Assembly: GCF_900166665.1 (NCBI RefSeq)
Contig: NZ_LT800494.1
Span: forward strand, 1,265,002-1,321,764
Direction: 5' to 3'
Source: Cytobacillus gottheilii
Lineage (GTDB): Bacteria; Bacillota; Bacilli; Bacillales; Cytobacillaceae
Length of the DNA stretch: 56,763 nt
This document shows positions 10,175 to 19,801 of the stretch, one piece after another. Under the pieces are notes generated by a model. It did not search any database and was not told the origin of the DNA. It saw only the letters and a list, made by a program, of their open reading frames with translations. The position numbers and the translations under genes are program-made. How positions within the stretch are numbered: the first letter of the stretch is position 1; each line of letters begins with the position of its first letter.

Positions 10175-10450
10175 ATATGGTGTCTTGAAAAGGAGGAAAC
10201 ACACCTTGATATTCCAAAAAACTGGGATATAATGTCTTAAAAAAGGAGGAAACACACCTCTGTAATCCATAAATTGGTATATAGTGTCGTGAAAAAGGAG
10301 GAAACACACCTGAATAATCCATAAATTGGTATATAGTGTCGTGAAAAAGGAGAAAACATACCTCGATAATCCAGAAACTGGTATATAGTGTCGCGAAAAA
10401 GGAGGAAACACACCTCTATAATCCATAAAATGGAATATAGTGTCGTGGAA
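10175..10450. repeat. 52-bp tandem repeat array 1
   Basis: The anchor TGTC recurs at 10181, 10233, 10285, 10337, 10389 and 10441, exactly 52 bases apart, giving about five units. Each unit carries an A-rich AAGGAGG-like core followed by AAACACACCT, then an AT-rich half containing ATAATCCA and GGTATATAG. Units differ by a few substitutions. As 52 is not a multiple of 3, the open frames on the minus strand change frame at every unit, so this is not coding. It lies between the hem terminator and the spoVID promoter. The rest of 10450-10690 shows nothing else. Confidence 0.85.
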
Positions 10451-10696
10451 AATAAATTCCAGCAACAACCAAAACTAAAACACGCCACTGAAAGCCAGAA
10501 CTGTCGCTATGCCTCTCTGCCAGAAGTGAAATAGTTGACAATCAAGTAGAATTAACCCCAAAGAGAAGCACAACAGCCCTCTGCAATAAGCCCTCCCTTC
10601 AAAGCAGAAAACAAACCAGCTGCCTATTGCATGTTCTTGATCTCAAAAACTCCTGCACCGAAAGCACTCTTACTAATCTATCCTGCAATTTTTTAC

Positions 10697-10725
10697 TCAT
10701 ATTTAGTATGGTCTATTCATAAATT
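10697..10725 (+). promoter_or_regulatory. Putative sigma-E promoter of spoVID
   Basis: TCATATTT (10697-10704) and CATAAATT (10718-10725) match the sigma-E -35 (ATATT) and -10 (CATA-A-T) elements with a 14-base spacer. It lies about 50 bases before the spoVID start. In B. subtilis spoVID is a sigma-E gene. Confidence 0.5.
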
Positions 10726-10774
10726 GATAATGACATAGTGATTAGACGTGAAAGATATGAAGGGAGGAGTCGCT

Positions 10775-11962
10775 TTGACTCAGGGAAATCCATCGTGCTT
10801 ACGATTTTCTTTAGAAGAATCAGTGTGGTTTCAAAGAGGACAGGAAGTACTGCAGTTAATATCAATCTCACTTGATCCAAACATTACGATCCAAGAAAGT
10901 GAACAATATGTAACCATCCAAGGTGCATTGGAGCTTACAGGAGAATACAACCGCGTAGATGCAGACGAAACAGAGCAGCAAAACGCTGCCTCACAAGCAA
11001 AGTTTGTGCAAAGTGTAGAGGAAAGAGATGAAGGCATTTTTGAGTTCACTCATTTTTTCCCAGTGGATATTACGATTCCAAACAATCGGATTCAAAGCAT
11101 CGAGGACATTGATGTCGAGGTTGAGTCCTTTGATTATGAATTCCCAGAGCGCAGCTGCATGAAGCTTAATGCAAACTTAATGATTTCTGGTTTGTATGGC
11201 GAACAGCGGGAAGAGGCTGCTCAAGCGGTTGTTGAGGAAGCAGAAGAAGTAGAAGAAGTAGAAGAAGTAGAAGAAGCACCTGAACTTGAGGCAGAATTAG
11301 AACCGCTTTATCGCTCATCGATCTTTGAGCCTCCTGTACAAGAAGAACAAGAAGATGATTTTGTTACAGAACTACAATTAGAAAAGACAGAACAGCAAAA
11401 GCAAGCAGAAGAATTGTACCGACCATTTGAAGCCGAGGCAAAAAAACAGCCTGAGGTTTCCGACTTCGAATCACATGAACAAAACACGTCCGCAGCGCCA
11501 GTCCTAAATGAAATTCAGCCGGAACCTCAAGCAGCTGAAGAGCTTAAGGAAGCATTTCCTGAAATTGCTTTTACAGCACAAAGAAGTGAAGCTCCTGCTG
11601 AACCTTTAGTGGAAGCAGTTGAGGAATTCAATCAGGTACCGCTTGAAGAAAGTCCCGTTCAAGAAGTAAAGGTGACGGAACATGCTTATATGGAAGAAGA
11701 ATCATCTTCATCTGAACAGGAAGTAAAGAAAAAGAGTAAATCCAAAAAGAGTATGACATTAACAGAGTTCTTTGCACGCAAAGATGAAAATGAAATGTCT
11801 AAAGTAAAGGTGTGCATCGTTCAGCACGGCGATACACTTGATTTAATCGCTGAAAGATATGAAGTGTCATCTCAGCAGCTGCAGCGGGTTAATAATCTTG
11901 ATATCAATCAAGATGTTTACGAAGGTCAAGTTCTGTATATTCCTGCCGTTGTAACCCGTTAA
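10775..11962 (+). CDS. spoVID: Spore coat morphogenetic protein SpoVID
   Basis: Mother-cell protein that drives encasement of the forespore by the coat and binds SafA. The N-terminal domain ('LRFSLEESVWFQRGQEV', 'SISLDPNI', 'LELTGEYNR') matches the SpoVID family. The middle is very acidic, with repeated EEVEEV. The C-terminus is a LysM domain ('VQHGDTLDLIAERYEVSSQQLQRVN'). The TTG at 10775 is preferred over GTG 10748 or ATG 10757 because GGGAGG lies 7-8 bases before it and family homology begins there. At 395 residues it is clearly shorter than the B. subtilis protein (about 575), the loss being in the acidic linker. Confidence 0.9.
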   Translation: MTQGNPSCLRFSLEESVWFQRGQEVLQLISISLDPNITIQESEQYVTIQGALELTGEYNRVDADETEQQNAASQAKFVQSVEERDEGIFEFTHFFPVDITIPNNRIQSIEDIDVEVESFDYEFPERSCMKLNANLMISGLYGEQREEAAQAVVEEAEEVEEVEEVEEAPELEAELEPLYRSSIFEPPVQEEQEDDFVTELQLEKTEQQKQAEELYRPFEAEAKKQPEVSDFESHEQNTSAAPVLNEIQPEPQAAEELKEAFPEIAFTAQRSEAPAEPLVEAVEEFNQVPLEESPVQEVKVTEHAYMEEESSSSEQEVKKKSKSKKSMTLTEFFARKDENEMSKVKVCIVQHGDTLDLIAERYEVSSQQLQRVNNLDINQDVYEGQVLYIPAVVTR

Positions 11963-11977
11963 TGTATTCCGAGATCA

Positions 11978-12015
11978 ATGAGCAGGTGTTTTATTAGCCT
12001 GCTCATCTGTTTTTC
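11978..12015 (+). terminator. Terminator after spoVID
   Basis: ATGAGCAGG (11978-11986) pairs with CCTGCTCAT (11998-12006) and is followed by CTGTTTTTC. Read-through into ysxE is possible because the T run is interrupted. Confidence 0.65.
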
Positions 12016-12070
12016 ACGCAGAAGCCATAAAGAGTTCTGCGCTGAAATAGGAGGAAGTGAGTGATTTACT

Positions 12071-13138
12071 GTGCAAGAAAAAAATCGATTGAAACAGGTA
12101 GCACCTATTTTAAGACATTATGCTGTAGAAGCTAACTTTGTTGAGGATTTTGGCAGAGTTCAAAAAATTTACAGCAATAAAGGCGTTTTTGCGTTAAAAA
12201 AAATTAAAACCAATCATGGTGCTGATTTTATAAGACATGTCCACTATTTATATCAAAAAGGCTATAACCGGGTTGTGCCAATCTTCCCAACTGCAGATGG
12301 CCGATATGCGGTGCTGCATGATCAGCATTTGTATTATTTAATGCCATGGCTGGCGAACGAAATAAAAGAAGATCGCACGCAGCGGTATCAGCAAATGTTT
12401 CGGGAGCTGGCGAGAATGCACACCCTTTCAGTCAGAGAAGTCAGCGTCCGTACTGAAGAAAGAGAAGAGCATTACGAAAACACGCTGCAGCAGTGGGAAA
12501 AGGAAAAGGAGTTTCTATTAGGCTTTATTGAGCAATGTGAAAAACGGGTGTATATGTCGCCAACAGAGCTGTTGTTTTGCTTGTATTATCATGACATTGT
12601 GCAGGCGATTAAATATGCGGAAGATAAACTGAAGGCATGGTATGAAAAGACAAAAGAAGAAGAGAAATCGAGAACTGTTATTATTCACGGCAAGATTTCG
12701 CCCGAACACTTCCTGTTTGATGAGCGCGGCTACGGCTATTTCTTAAATTTTGAAAAAGCAAAGCTCAGCTCCCCTTTACATGATATGCTCCCTTTTCTGT
12801 CAAGGTCGCTCAAGACATATCCTAAGCGATCAGAGGAAGCTGTCGATTGGTTTTATACGTATTTGAAATATTTTCCCTATAAAGAGGATGAATTGCTGCT
12901 TTTTCAAAGCTATTTCGCCTATCCTGGTCCGGTGATTCGGGCAGCGGAACGATATTATAAAAAAAATAATAGCCGGGGCGAGCGTAAAATGCTGCAATAT
13001 TTACAAAGGCAGTTTTGGCTATTAAAAAATACAGAGTATGTGATTATGAGAATTGAAGAAACGGAAAGACAAAAACAAGAGGCAGCTGCTGCAGCACAAG
13101 CACAAGCCAAGGCAGAACAAGAAGGAGCCCAGAATTAA
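12071..13138 (+). CDS. ysxE: YsxE, CotS-family spore coat protein
   Basis: A 355-residue member of the CotS/YsxE/YutH group of spore coat proteins with an aminoglycoside-phosphotransferase-like (APH) fold. A phosphotransferase-type segment 'VIIHGKISPEHFLFDERG' (about residue 204) is visible, with 'HGKISPEHF' where kinases have HGDLHxxN, so catalytic activity is doubtful. The C-terminus is a Gln/Ala-rich helix. The GTG start at 12071 is forced: a TGA stop lies in frame at 12062. The nearest AGGAGG (12049-12054) is 16 bases away, an unusually long spacing. In B. subtilis it is co-transcribed with spoVID. Confidence 0.88.
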   Translation: MQEKNRLKQVAPILRHYAVEANFVEDFGRVQKIYSNKGVFALKKIKTNHGADFIRHVHYLYQKGYNRVVPIFPTADGRYAVLHDQHLYYLMPWLANEIKEDRTQRYQQMFRELARMHTLSVREVSVRTEEREEHYENTLQQWEKEKEFLLGFIEQCEKRVYMSPTELLFCLYYHDIVQAIKYAEDKLKAWYEKTKEEEKSRTVIIHGKISPEHFLFDERGYGYFLNFEKAKLSSPLHDMLPFLSRSLKTYPKRSEEAVDWFYTYLKYFPYKEDELLLFQSYFAYPGPVIRAAERYYKKNNSRGERKMLQYLQRQFWLLKNTEYVIMRIEETERQKQEAAAAAQAQAKAEQEGAQN

Positions 13139-13152
13139 TTTAAGTTCCGGGC
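13123..13152. terminator. Hairpin between convergent ysxE and small ORF
   Basis: GAGCCC (13123-13128) pairs with GGGCTC (13147-13152), with extra AGAA/TTCC pairing inside. It overlaps the ysxE stop codon and has no clear T run, so termination is uncertain. Confidence 0.35.
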
Positions 13153-13153
13153 T

Positions 13154-13345
13154 CTAGATCATTTCAAATTGAAAGGCAATAATTGCAGCCATCAGCAAGA
13201 TCAGCAATAGCACGTCTAGTATAGAAGGCAGAATCAGTGTTCGAATACCCTGAAAAATACAAATGGGTACAATAAATTGTCCGCATACATTGCGTATGGA
13301 CCTTAGCCAAGGCGGCAGTCCATGCGGGTTATATTTTCTCTTCAT
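13154..13345 (-). CDS. Small membrane-anchored protein, unknown
   Basis: A 63-residue protein that I do not recognise by function. The N-terminus is basic (MKRKYNPHGLPPWLRSIRN), followed by two hydrophobic segments, about residues 22-36 and 41-60. The ATG at 13345 is preferred over TTG at 13351 because AAGGGGG lies 7 bases before ATG but only 2 before TTG. It sits convergently between ysxE and the valS promoter; a small gene of this kind at this place is common in Bacillus. Confidence 0.6.
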   Translation of the reverse strand: MKRKYNPHGLPPWLRSIRNVCGQFIVPICIFQGIRTLILPSILDVLLLILLMAAIIAFQFEMI

Positions 13346-13488
13346 CGTCAATCCCCCTTCTCCTCATTATATGAAACTCATTTAGTGATAGTGCCTAACT
13401 CAATGCTTAATTTGCCGTAACCCATATCAGATTTTCTTGGAACGTTTCATTCTGCCAAGGTATAAAATAAAAAAATAGTGTTACGATA

Positions 13489-13517
13489 TTGACTAGCGAT
13501 ATTGATTTGAGTAGTAT
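13489..13517 (+). promoter_or_regulatory. Sigma-A promoter of valS
   Basis: TTGACT (13489-13494), a 17-base spacer, and TAGTAT (13512-13517). It lies directly upstream of the T-box leader. Confidence 0.6.
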
Positions 13518-13524
13518 AGAGCAT

Positions 13525-13800
13525 ATATATCATGAATAAAAGCCACGATAGGGAAGAGTACAAAGTGAAAAGCCTTAAGAGAGACGAACCATTTGCTGGG
13601 AGGTTTGTCAGGCGGATGCTTTAGAAGGTCGCCCTTGAGCTTCTTTTGCGAACAGCATTATGCTCAGTAGTGAAAGACGGGAAAACCGTTATCTATTTTA
13701 AGAGTCAATATCATGACTGTTTTTTTGGTATTGAAAAAAAGGTGGTACCGCGAAGCAAACTCCATTCGTCCTTTTACGGCGAATGGGGTTTTTTGTTTTT
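13525..13800 (+). promoter_or_regulatory. T-box riboswitch leader of valS
   Basis: The conserved T-box AAGGTGGTACCGCG is at 13739-13752. It is followed by a strong terminator: CTCCATTCGTC (13760-13770) pairing with GGCGAATGGGG (13778-13788), then a T run. The upstream part can form the long stem I. A GTC valine codon at 13628-13630 is a plausible specifier triplet. In this class, uncharged tRNA(Val) pairs with the specifier and the T-box bulge, stabilises the antiterminator and allows valS transcription. Confidence 0.92.
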
Positions 13801-13839
13801 ATAAAAGTATTAGGGTCATTTGAAAGGATGAATATAAAA

Positions 13840-16488
13840 ATGGAAAACAATAATGAACTGACAATGCCGACGAAATACGATCCGGCATCGATTGAGAAAG
13901 GGCGCTACGACTGGTGGCTTTCCGGCAAATATTTTGAATCTGGTGCAGATGAAACAAAAACGCCTTACACCATTGTTATTCCGCCGCCAAACGTAACGGG
14001 AAGACTGCACCTTGGCCATGCATGGGACACAACTCTTCAAGATATTTTAACGCGTATTAAAAGAATGCAAGGCTATGATGTTCTTTGGCTGCCTGGAATG
14101 GACCATGCCGGTATCGCGACACAGGCAAAGGTTGAAGAAAAGCTTCGCAATGAAGGAAAAAGCCGCTACGATTTAGGGCGTGAAAAGTTTGTGGAAGAAA
14201 CATGGAAATGGACAAATGAATACAAAGGCCATATCCGTGAGCAGTGGGGTAAGATCGGACTTGGACTGGACTATACGAAAGAACGCTTCACGCTTGATGA
14301 AGGATTATCAAAAGCTGTAAATAAAGTATTCGTTTCTCTTTATGAGAAAGGTTTAATTTACCGCGGTGAATATATCATCAACTGGGATCCTGCAACAAAA
14401 ACAGCACTATCTGATATCGAAGTTATATATAAGGATGTTCAAGGTGCTTTCTACCATATGAGATACCCATTAACAGATGGAAGCGGCTATATTGAAGTTG
14501 CGACAACTCGTCCGGAAACGATGCTTGGAGATACAGCGGTTGCTGTCCACCCTGAAGATGACCGTTATAAGCATTTAATCGGCAAAACGGTGAAGCTTCC
14601 GATCACTGGAAGAGAAATCCCGATTGTCGGTGATGATTATGTAGATATGGAATTTGGTTCTGGTGCAGTTAAAATTACACCAGCACACGATCCAAATGAC
14701 TTTGAAATCGGCAACCGCCATAATCTTGAGCGTATTCTTGTTATGAACGAAGACGGTACAATGAATGGAAATGCCGGCGAATACAAAGGATTAGATCGTT
14801 TCCAATGCAGAAAACAAATCGTAAAAGACCTTCAGGAAGCAGATGTTCTCTTTAAAATTGAAGAGCATATGCATTCTGTTGGACACTCTGAACGAAGCGG
14901 CGCCGTTGTTGAACCATACCTTTCAACTCAATGGTTTGTTAAAATGCAGCCATTAGCGGATGAAGCCATTGCACTGCAAAGCAAGGACGAGAAAGTGAAC
15001 TTTGTTCCGGCCCGCTTTGAAAATACGTATTTGCGCTGGATGGAAAATATCCGTGACTGGTGTATTTCCCGTCAGTTATGGTGGGGACACCGCATTCCTG
15101 CCTGGTATCACAAGGAAACTGGCGAGCTTTATGTTGGTGAGAATGCTCCTGCTGACCCAGAGAACTGGACACAGGATAACGATGTATTAGATACATGGTT
15201 CAGCTCTGCTCTATGGCCATTTTCAACAATGGGCTGGCCAGATGAAGATTCAGCAGATTTCAAACGCTATTACTCAACAGATGCCCTTGTAACAGGATAT
15301 GACATCATTTTCTTCTGGGTATCTCGTATGATTTTCCAAGGTCTGGAGTTTACGGGTAAGCGTCCATTTAAAGACGTGCTTATTCATGGGCTTGTCCGCG
15401 ATGAGCAAGGCCGCAAAATGAGTAAATCGCTTGGAAATGGTGTCGATCCAATGGATGTTATTGATCAATACGGAGCAGATGCACTAAGATACTTCCTGTC
15501 CACTGGAAGCTCACCTGGTCAGGACCTGCGTTTTAGCATGGAGAAGGTTGAATCGACTTGGAACTTTGCCAATAAAATCTGGAATGCTTCCCGTTTTGCG
15601 TTGATGAATATGGATGGACTGAAATACGAGGAGATCGATTTATCTGGAGAAAAATCCGTTGCGGATAAATGGATTCTGACACGTTTAAATGAAACGATCG
15701 AAACGGTAACAAGATTATCTGATCGCTATGAGTTCGGTGAAGTAGGACGTATTCTTTACAACTTCATCTGGGATGATTTCTGTGACTGGTATATTGAAAT
15801 GGCGAAGCTGCCGTTATATGGCGAAGATGAAGCAGCTAAGAAAACGACACGTTCGATTCTGGCTTATGTTTTAGACAACACGATGAGACTTCTTCATCCA
15901 TTTATGCCATTCATCACAGAAGAAATCTGGCAGAACCTGCCGCATGAAGGGGAGTCTATTACAGTAGCTTCTTGGCCAGAGGTTGTAGAAGAGTACAGCG
16001 ATGAAAAGGCTGCTGCAGAAATGAAGCTTCTTGTTGAAATTATCCGTTCTGTACGAAACAGCAGAGCTGAGGTAAACACACCAATGAGCAAGAAAATCAA
16101 GATGCTGATTAAAGCGAAGGATGAAGAAATCGAAAGCATCCTAGAAAGCAACCGCGCTTATATTGAACGCTTTTGTAATCCGGAAGAATTAACAATTGGT
16201 ATTCATGTTGAGACTCCTGATAAAGCAATGACCGCTGTTATTACAGGTGCTGAAATCATCCTTCCGCTTGAAGGTCTGATTAATATTGATGAAGAAATCG
16301 CGCGCCTTCAAAAAGAGTGGGAGAAGCTGAACAAAGAAGTAGAGCGTGTTCAAAAGAAACTAAGCAACGAAGGCTTTGTTAAAAAAGCTCCGGAAAAAGT
16401 AATTGAAGAAGAAAGAGCGAAGGAGCTTGATTATACGGAAAAACGTTCTGCTGTTGAAGCACGTATGAATGAACTGAAAAACGTGTAA
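13840..16488 (+). CDS. valS: Valyl-tRNA synthetase
   Basis: Class I aminoacyl-tRNA synthetase charging tRNA(Val). The HIGH motif is '[10 protein letters not shown]' (about residue 50), the KMSKS loop is '[11 protein letters not shown]' (about residue 525), and an editing (CP1) domain lies between ('[17 protein letters not shown]'). The C-terminal coiled coil (about 815-880) binds tRNA. The ATG at 13840 is chosen by homology ([15 protein letters not shown]); AAAGGA lies 13 bases upstream, and ATG at 13828 is an alternative. The chain is 882 residues, normal. Expression is set by the T-box leader. Confidence 0.97.
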   Translation: MENNNELTMPTKYDPASIEKGRYDWWLSGKYFESGADETKTPYTIVIPPPNVTGRLHLGHAWDTTLQDILTRIKRMQGYDVLWLPGMDHAGIATQAKVEEKLRNEGKSRYDLGREKFVEETWKWTNEYKGHIREQWGKIGLGLDYTKERFTLDEGLSKAVNKVFVSLYEKGLIYRGEYIINWDPATKTALSDIEVIYKDVQGAFYHMRYPLTDGSGYIEVATTRPETMLGDTAVAVHPEDDRYKHLIGKTVKLPITGREIPIVGDDYVDMEFGSGAVKITPAHDPNDFEIGNRHNLERILVMNEDGTMNGNAGEYKGLDRFQCRKQIVKDLQEADVLFKIEEHMHSVGHSERSGAVVEPYLSTQWFVKMQPLADEAIALQSKDEKVNFVPARFENTYLRWMENIRDWCISRQLWWGHRIPAWYHKETGELYVGENAPADPENWTQDNDVLDTWFSSALWPFSTMGWPDEDSADFKRYYSTDALVTGYDIIFFWVSRMIFQGLEFTGKRPFKDVLIHGLVRDEQGRKMSKSLGNGVDPMDVIDQYGADALRYFLSTGSSPGQDLRFSMEKVESTWNFANKIWNASRFALMNMDGLKYEEIDLSGEKSVADKWILTRLNETIETVTRLSDRYEFGEVGRILYNFIWDDFCDWYIEMAKLPLYGEDEAAKKTTRSILAYVLDNTMRLLHPFMPFITEEIWQNLPHEGESITVASWPEVVEEYSDEKAAAEMKLLVEIIRSVRNSRAEVNTPMSKKIKMLIKAKDEEIESILESNRAYIERFCNPEELTIGIHVETPDKAMTAVITGAEIILPLEGLINIDEEIARLQKEWEKLNKEVERVQKKLSNEGFVKKAPEKVIEEERAKELDYTEKRSAVEARMNELKNV

Positions 16489-16568
16489 TCTAGTTAAATA
16501 ATGTATGGATCGAAGGCGAGTCCCTCTTATGAAGGATTCGTCTTCCATACTGTAAGGAGGTTTTTATA

Positions 16569-17900
16569 ATTTTTAATTCGTATGAACAAGCATTGGAATG
16601 GATCCACGGCAGATTGCGTTTAGGCATTAAACCAGGATTAAAACGAATGGAATGGATGCTTTCGAAACTCGGAAATCCAGAGAAAAAAATAAAGACCGTA
16701 CATATTGGCGGAACAAATGGAAAGGGCTCGACACTGACGTATTTACGCTGTATTTTACAGGAAGCAGGGTTTACTGTGGGCAGCTTCACTTCTCCATTTT
16801 TTGAACAATTTAATGAGCGGATTTCATACAATGGCAAACCGATTTCCGATAAAGAGATTTTACTGCTTGTGAACCGGATTTTGCCGCTTGCAGAGGAATT
16901 AGAAGAGACAGACCTTGGTGGTCCGACTGAATTTGAGGTCATTACTGTGATGGCATTTGAATATTTTGGTCATGTTCAGCCTGCAGATTTAGCCTTGTTT
17001 GAAGTGGGTCTTGGCGGACGGCTTGACTCCACAAATGTCATAGAACCTCTTCTCTCTATCATAACAAGCATTGGTCTGGATCATACGAGTATCCTTGGAG
17101 AGACTTATGCAGAAATCGCCTATGAAAAAGCCGGGATTATCAAGCAGGATACCCCCCTCATTACAGCTGTAAAAGAAGAAAGCGCGAGAAATGTGATTTT
17201 ACAGACGGCGTCTAAGCAGAAAGCAGAGATTTATCAGCTTGGAAAGAATCTTACTATTCAAGAGCATTCTTCAACCGCAGCGGGTGAGCAATTTAGTCTC
17301 AAGACAACCCAAAACGAGTATAGACAACTTGAAATTACGATGCCAGGAGAGCATCAAGTCGAAAATGCTTCTCTGGCCGTCATGGCTGCTGACCTGCTAA
17401 ACCTAAAAGGGTTTCCTTTAGAGGAACATCATATAAAGCAGGGATTAGCAAGAGCTTATTGGCCAGGACGATTCGAAAAAATCAGTGAGAAGCCTTTAAT
17501 TATAGTGGATGGTGCGCATAACAATGAAGGAATGCAAGCCCTAACAAACGAACTGCAAAAACGATACAATAACTTACAAAAGAGGGTTATATTCGCTGCC
17601 CTTTCTGATAAAAAACTAGACAAAATGATCATGCAACTAGACTCAGTTGCAGATACAATGACATTTGTAGACTTTGACTTCCCGCGTGCAGCAAAAGCTT
17701 CAGAGTTGATTAAACTCAGCTCAACACACAATAAAAAAGAAGAATCAGATTGGGAAAAAGCGATTAGCACCGAAATCCAATCAATGCATGATAATGAGAT
17801 GCTGATTATTACAGGATCATTATACTTTTTATCAGAAGTAAAGCCATTTATCATTAAAAGTTTAAATAGTTTGAATATAGATGTGACAAAAAGCTTTTAA
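16569..17900 (+). CDS. folC: Folylpolyglutamate synthase / dihydrofolate synthase
   Basis: Adds glutamate to dihydropteroate and folates (Mur ligase family). The P-loop is 'GTNGKGST', with 'SFTSPFFEQFNERI' and 'DSTNVI' following, and a C-terminal domain with 'IIVDGAHNNEGM'. The only canonical start in frame near the N-terminus is TTG at 16593, which has no ribosome binding site at a proper distance. AAGGAGG at 16554-16560 is 8 bases before ATT at 16569, and translation from there gives the FNSYEQALEWIHGRL start that matches the family. I therefore propose the rare ATT start. The chain is then 443 residues. Confidence 0.9.
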   Translation: MFNSYEQALEWIHGRLRLGIKPGLKRMEWMLSKLGNPEKKIKTVHIGGTNGKGSTLTYLRCILQEAGFTVGSFTSPFFEQFNERISYNGKPISDKEILLLVNRILPLAEELEETDLGGPTEFEVITVMAFEYFGHVQPADLALFEVGLGGRLDSTNVIEPLLSIITSIGLDHTSILGETYAEIAYEKAGIIKQDTPLITAVKEESARNVILQTASKQKAEIYQLGKNLTIQEHSSTAAGEQFSLKTTQNEYRQLEITMPGEHQVENASLAVMAADLLNLKGFPLEEHHIKQGLARAYWPGRFEKISEKPLIIVDGAHNNEGMQALTNELQKRYNNLQKRVIFAALSDKKLDKMIMQLDSVADTMTFVDFDFPRAAKASELIKLSSTHNKKEESDWEKAISTEIQSMHDNEMLIITGSLYFLSEVKPFIIKSLNSLNIDVTKSF

Positions 17901-17957
17901 TTTGATAAAATATCCACATTATACAACTTTTTACCTATGCATAAAGGGGGGATAAAA

Positions 17958-19676
17958 ATGATAGAAAAATATAAGAAGTTCATTTGGGCTGCTTGGATTA
18001 TTATATTGCCTGCATCACTCTGGGTCGCCTATCATTTTTATCCGCCTCCCGTTGAGGCTATACCGCTTGCTGATTTGGCAGCCTTTTTTTTACTTACTTT
18101 TCTGGTTTCACTCTTGCCAGTGGTCATTAATAACACTCCTGTATTTTTACTGCAATGGGTTTCAATGGCAGTATTTCTTTTATTTGGTCTTTTTGTTGAA
18201 ATACTGCTCGCTCAATTTGCCATCTTTGTACTGCTGGGAAGACTGAATATCATTAAGAATAAGCAGTTGTACCGATTGCCTTTGAATTCTAGCATGTTTC
18301 TCCTTGTTTCGCTGTTCAGCGGTATGCTTTACTATGCAGTTGGAGGCGTTTCAGGTGAAGAGCTGACCTATAGTACAGAGTCATTTTTTATAGCTATTTT
18401 ATATCCAATTTTCTACTATATTTTAAATCTCGTATTCCTCATTTTTATTGATGTAACCATGACTGATAAAAAGAAGTTTATCTTTGGAAAAGATACCGTT
18501 TGGGACATGCTCTCATCGTTAGCATCTTTCCCTGTGGGGTATGTGCTTTTTATCCTCTATAAAGAAATTGGTGTGATTGCGGTTTTATGTGTTGGAATTC
18601 CGTTTGCAAGTCTTTCGCTGATTATGAGTCTCTATTCGTCAAGTGAAAATGTAAATGCTTATTTGCAGAAAGTAGCGGAAATTGGCCATCAGCTGGCAGA
18701 ACGGTTAAAAGTAGATGAAGTGCTCAATTTGTTTATGGAAAAGCTGATCCATATGCTTCCTGCAGAATATGTGTATTTGATGGAAATCACCGAAGATAAG
18801 GAGCTGCAGCTGATCCGCAGCTATGAAAATGGAGAACTAAATGAAGCGGTAATGGAACCGCTGAAAAAAGGTGAAGGAATAAGCGGCTTTGTCTGGGAAC
18901 AGAAGAAGAGCGTTTTATTTAAATCCAAAAAAGAATGGCAGTTATTGATAAAAGGCTATACGCCAGCTAATATTGAAAGCATCGTGTCTGTTCCAGTTGT
19001 CCGCAACAGCGAAGTAACGGGTGTTCTTTTTCTAGCTTCTACAAGGAAAGCTGCCTTTGACAAATCTCTGCTCATGATTGTCGATATCCTTTGTTCACAT
19101 CTTGCAATTGCAGTCGAAAATGCCAATCATTACGAGAAAACGAAAGAAAAAAGTGAACGCTGTGCCCTTACAAAGCTTTACAATTACCGTTACTTGGAGA
19201 AGAGACTTAACGACGAATTTGGAAAACTGGCACGGCAGGAAATGTATACTCTTTCTTTAGTTATTCTTGATCTGGATCATTTTAAATCCATCAATGACAC
19301 ATATGGACACCAAAGCGGCAATGAGATCTTATGTGAACTGGCAGATCGACTGACAACTGCTACTGGAGAGTCTGGCATTGTTGCCCGTTATGGAGGCGAG
19401 GAATTTGTCATCGTACTTCCGGACTACCCCAAAAATGAAGCGATCCAATTTGCTGAAACATTAAGACTCCTGCTGGCCAATAAGCCGTTTCAATTATCAC
19501 AGCATATTGGAGCAGAACAGATTGACTTAGAAATTCAGATTACGGCCTCATTCGGGGTTGCAGCAGCTCCAGAGAATGCCGAAGACCCAATGACTCTTAT
19601 TCGCCATGCTGACAGAGCACTCTATACTGGCGCGAAAAGAGCAGGGAGAAATAAAGTTGCAGAGTATGTGAAGTAA
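17958..19676 (+). CDS. Membrane GAF-GGDEF diguanylate cyclase
   Basis: Predicted to make cyclic di-GMP from two GTP. The N-terminal 220 residues hold about seven hydrophobic segments. A GAF domain follows (about 240-390) and then a GGDEF domain (about 410-570). The active-site loop is 'ARYGGEEF' (GGEEF at 479-483), with 'LDLDHFKSINDTYGH' as metal/GTP site, so catalysis looks intact. The RxxD product-inhibition site is missing: the equivalent positions read GESG. AAAGGGGGG before ATG 17958 supports this start over ATG at 17937. It follows folC by 57 bases and is followed by a strong terminator, next to the pilus locus. Confidence 0.88.
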   Translation: MIEKYKKFIWAAWIIILPASLWVAYHFYPPPVEAIPLADLAAFFLLTFLVSLLPVVINNTPVFLLQWVSMAVFLLFGLFVEILLAQFAIFVLLGRLNIIKNKQLYRLPLNSSMFLLVSLFSGMLYYAVGGVSGEELTYSTESFFIAILYPIFYYILNLVFLIFIDVTMTDKKKFIFGKDTVWDMLSSLASFPVGYVLFILYKEIGVIAVLCVGIPFASLSLIMSLYSSSENVNAYLQKVAEIGHQLAERLKVDEVLNLFMEKLIHMLPAEYVYLMEITEDKELQLIRSYENGELNEAVMEPLKKGEGISGFVWEQKKSVLFKSKKEWQLLIKGYTPANIESIVSVPVVRNSEVTGVLFLASTRKAAFDKSLLMIVDILCSHLAIAVENANHYEKTKEKSERCALTKLYNYRYLEKRLNDEFGKLARQEMYTLSLVILDLDHFKSINDTYGHQSGNEILCELADRLTTATGESGIVARYGGEEFVIVLPDYPKNEAIQFAETLRLLLANKPFQLSQHIGAEQIDLEIQITASFGVAAAPENAEDPMTLIRHADRALYTGAKRAGRNKVAEYVK

Positions 19677-19730
19677 TGCAGTAGAAAATTAGAAAAGGCT
19701 GCGACATATAAATTCCGTTCAGTTGTAATT

Positions 19731-19772
19731 CCGAATGATTGGATATTAATACCCAATCATTCGGTTTTTTTT
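19731..19772 (+). terminator. Terminator after the diguanylate cyclase gene
   Basis: CCGAATGATTGG (19731-19742) pairs perfectly with CCAATCATTCGG (19753-19764) and is followed by eight T. Confidence 0.92.
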
Positions 19773-19801
19773 ATATGAAAAATCTTTACTATGTGTGAAA
19801 T

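Noticed and set aside
10175..10450. Array resembling a CRISPR locus
   Set aside because: The period is 52 with all parts similar from unit to unit; there are no unique spacers, no cas genes and the 'repeat' is not clearly bounded.
9966..10488. Minus-strand open frames with FPPFSRHYIP-type repeats
   Set aside because: They are the translation of the 52-bp array. The unit is not a multiple of 3, so three frames show the same peptides in shifted order, which is not a protein signature.
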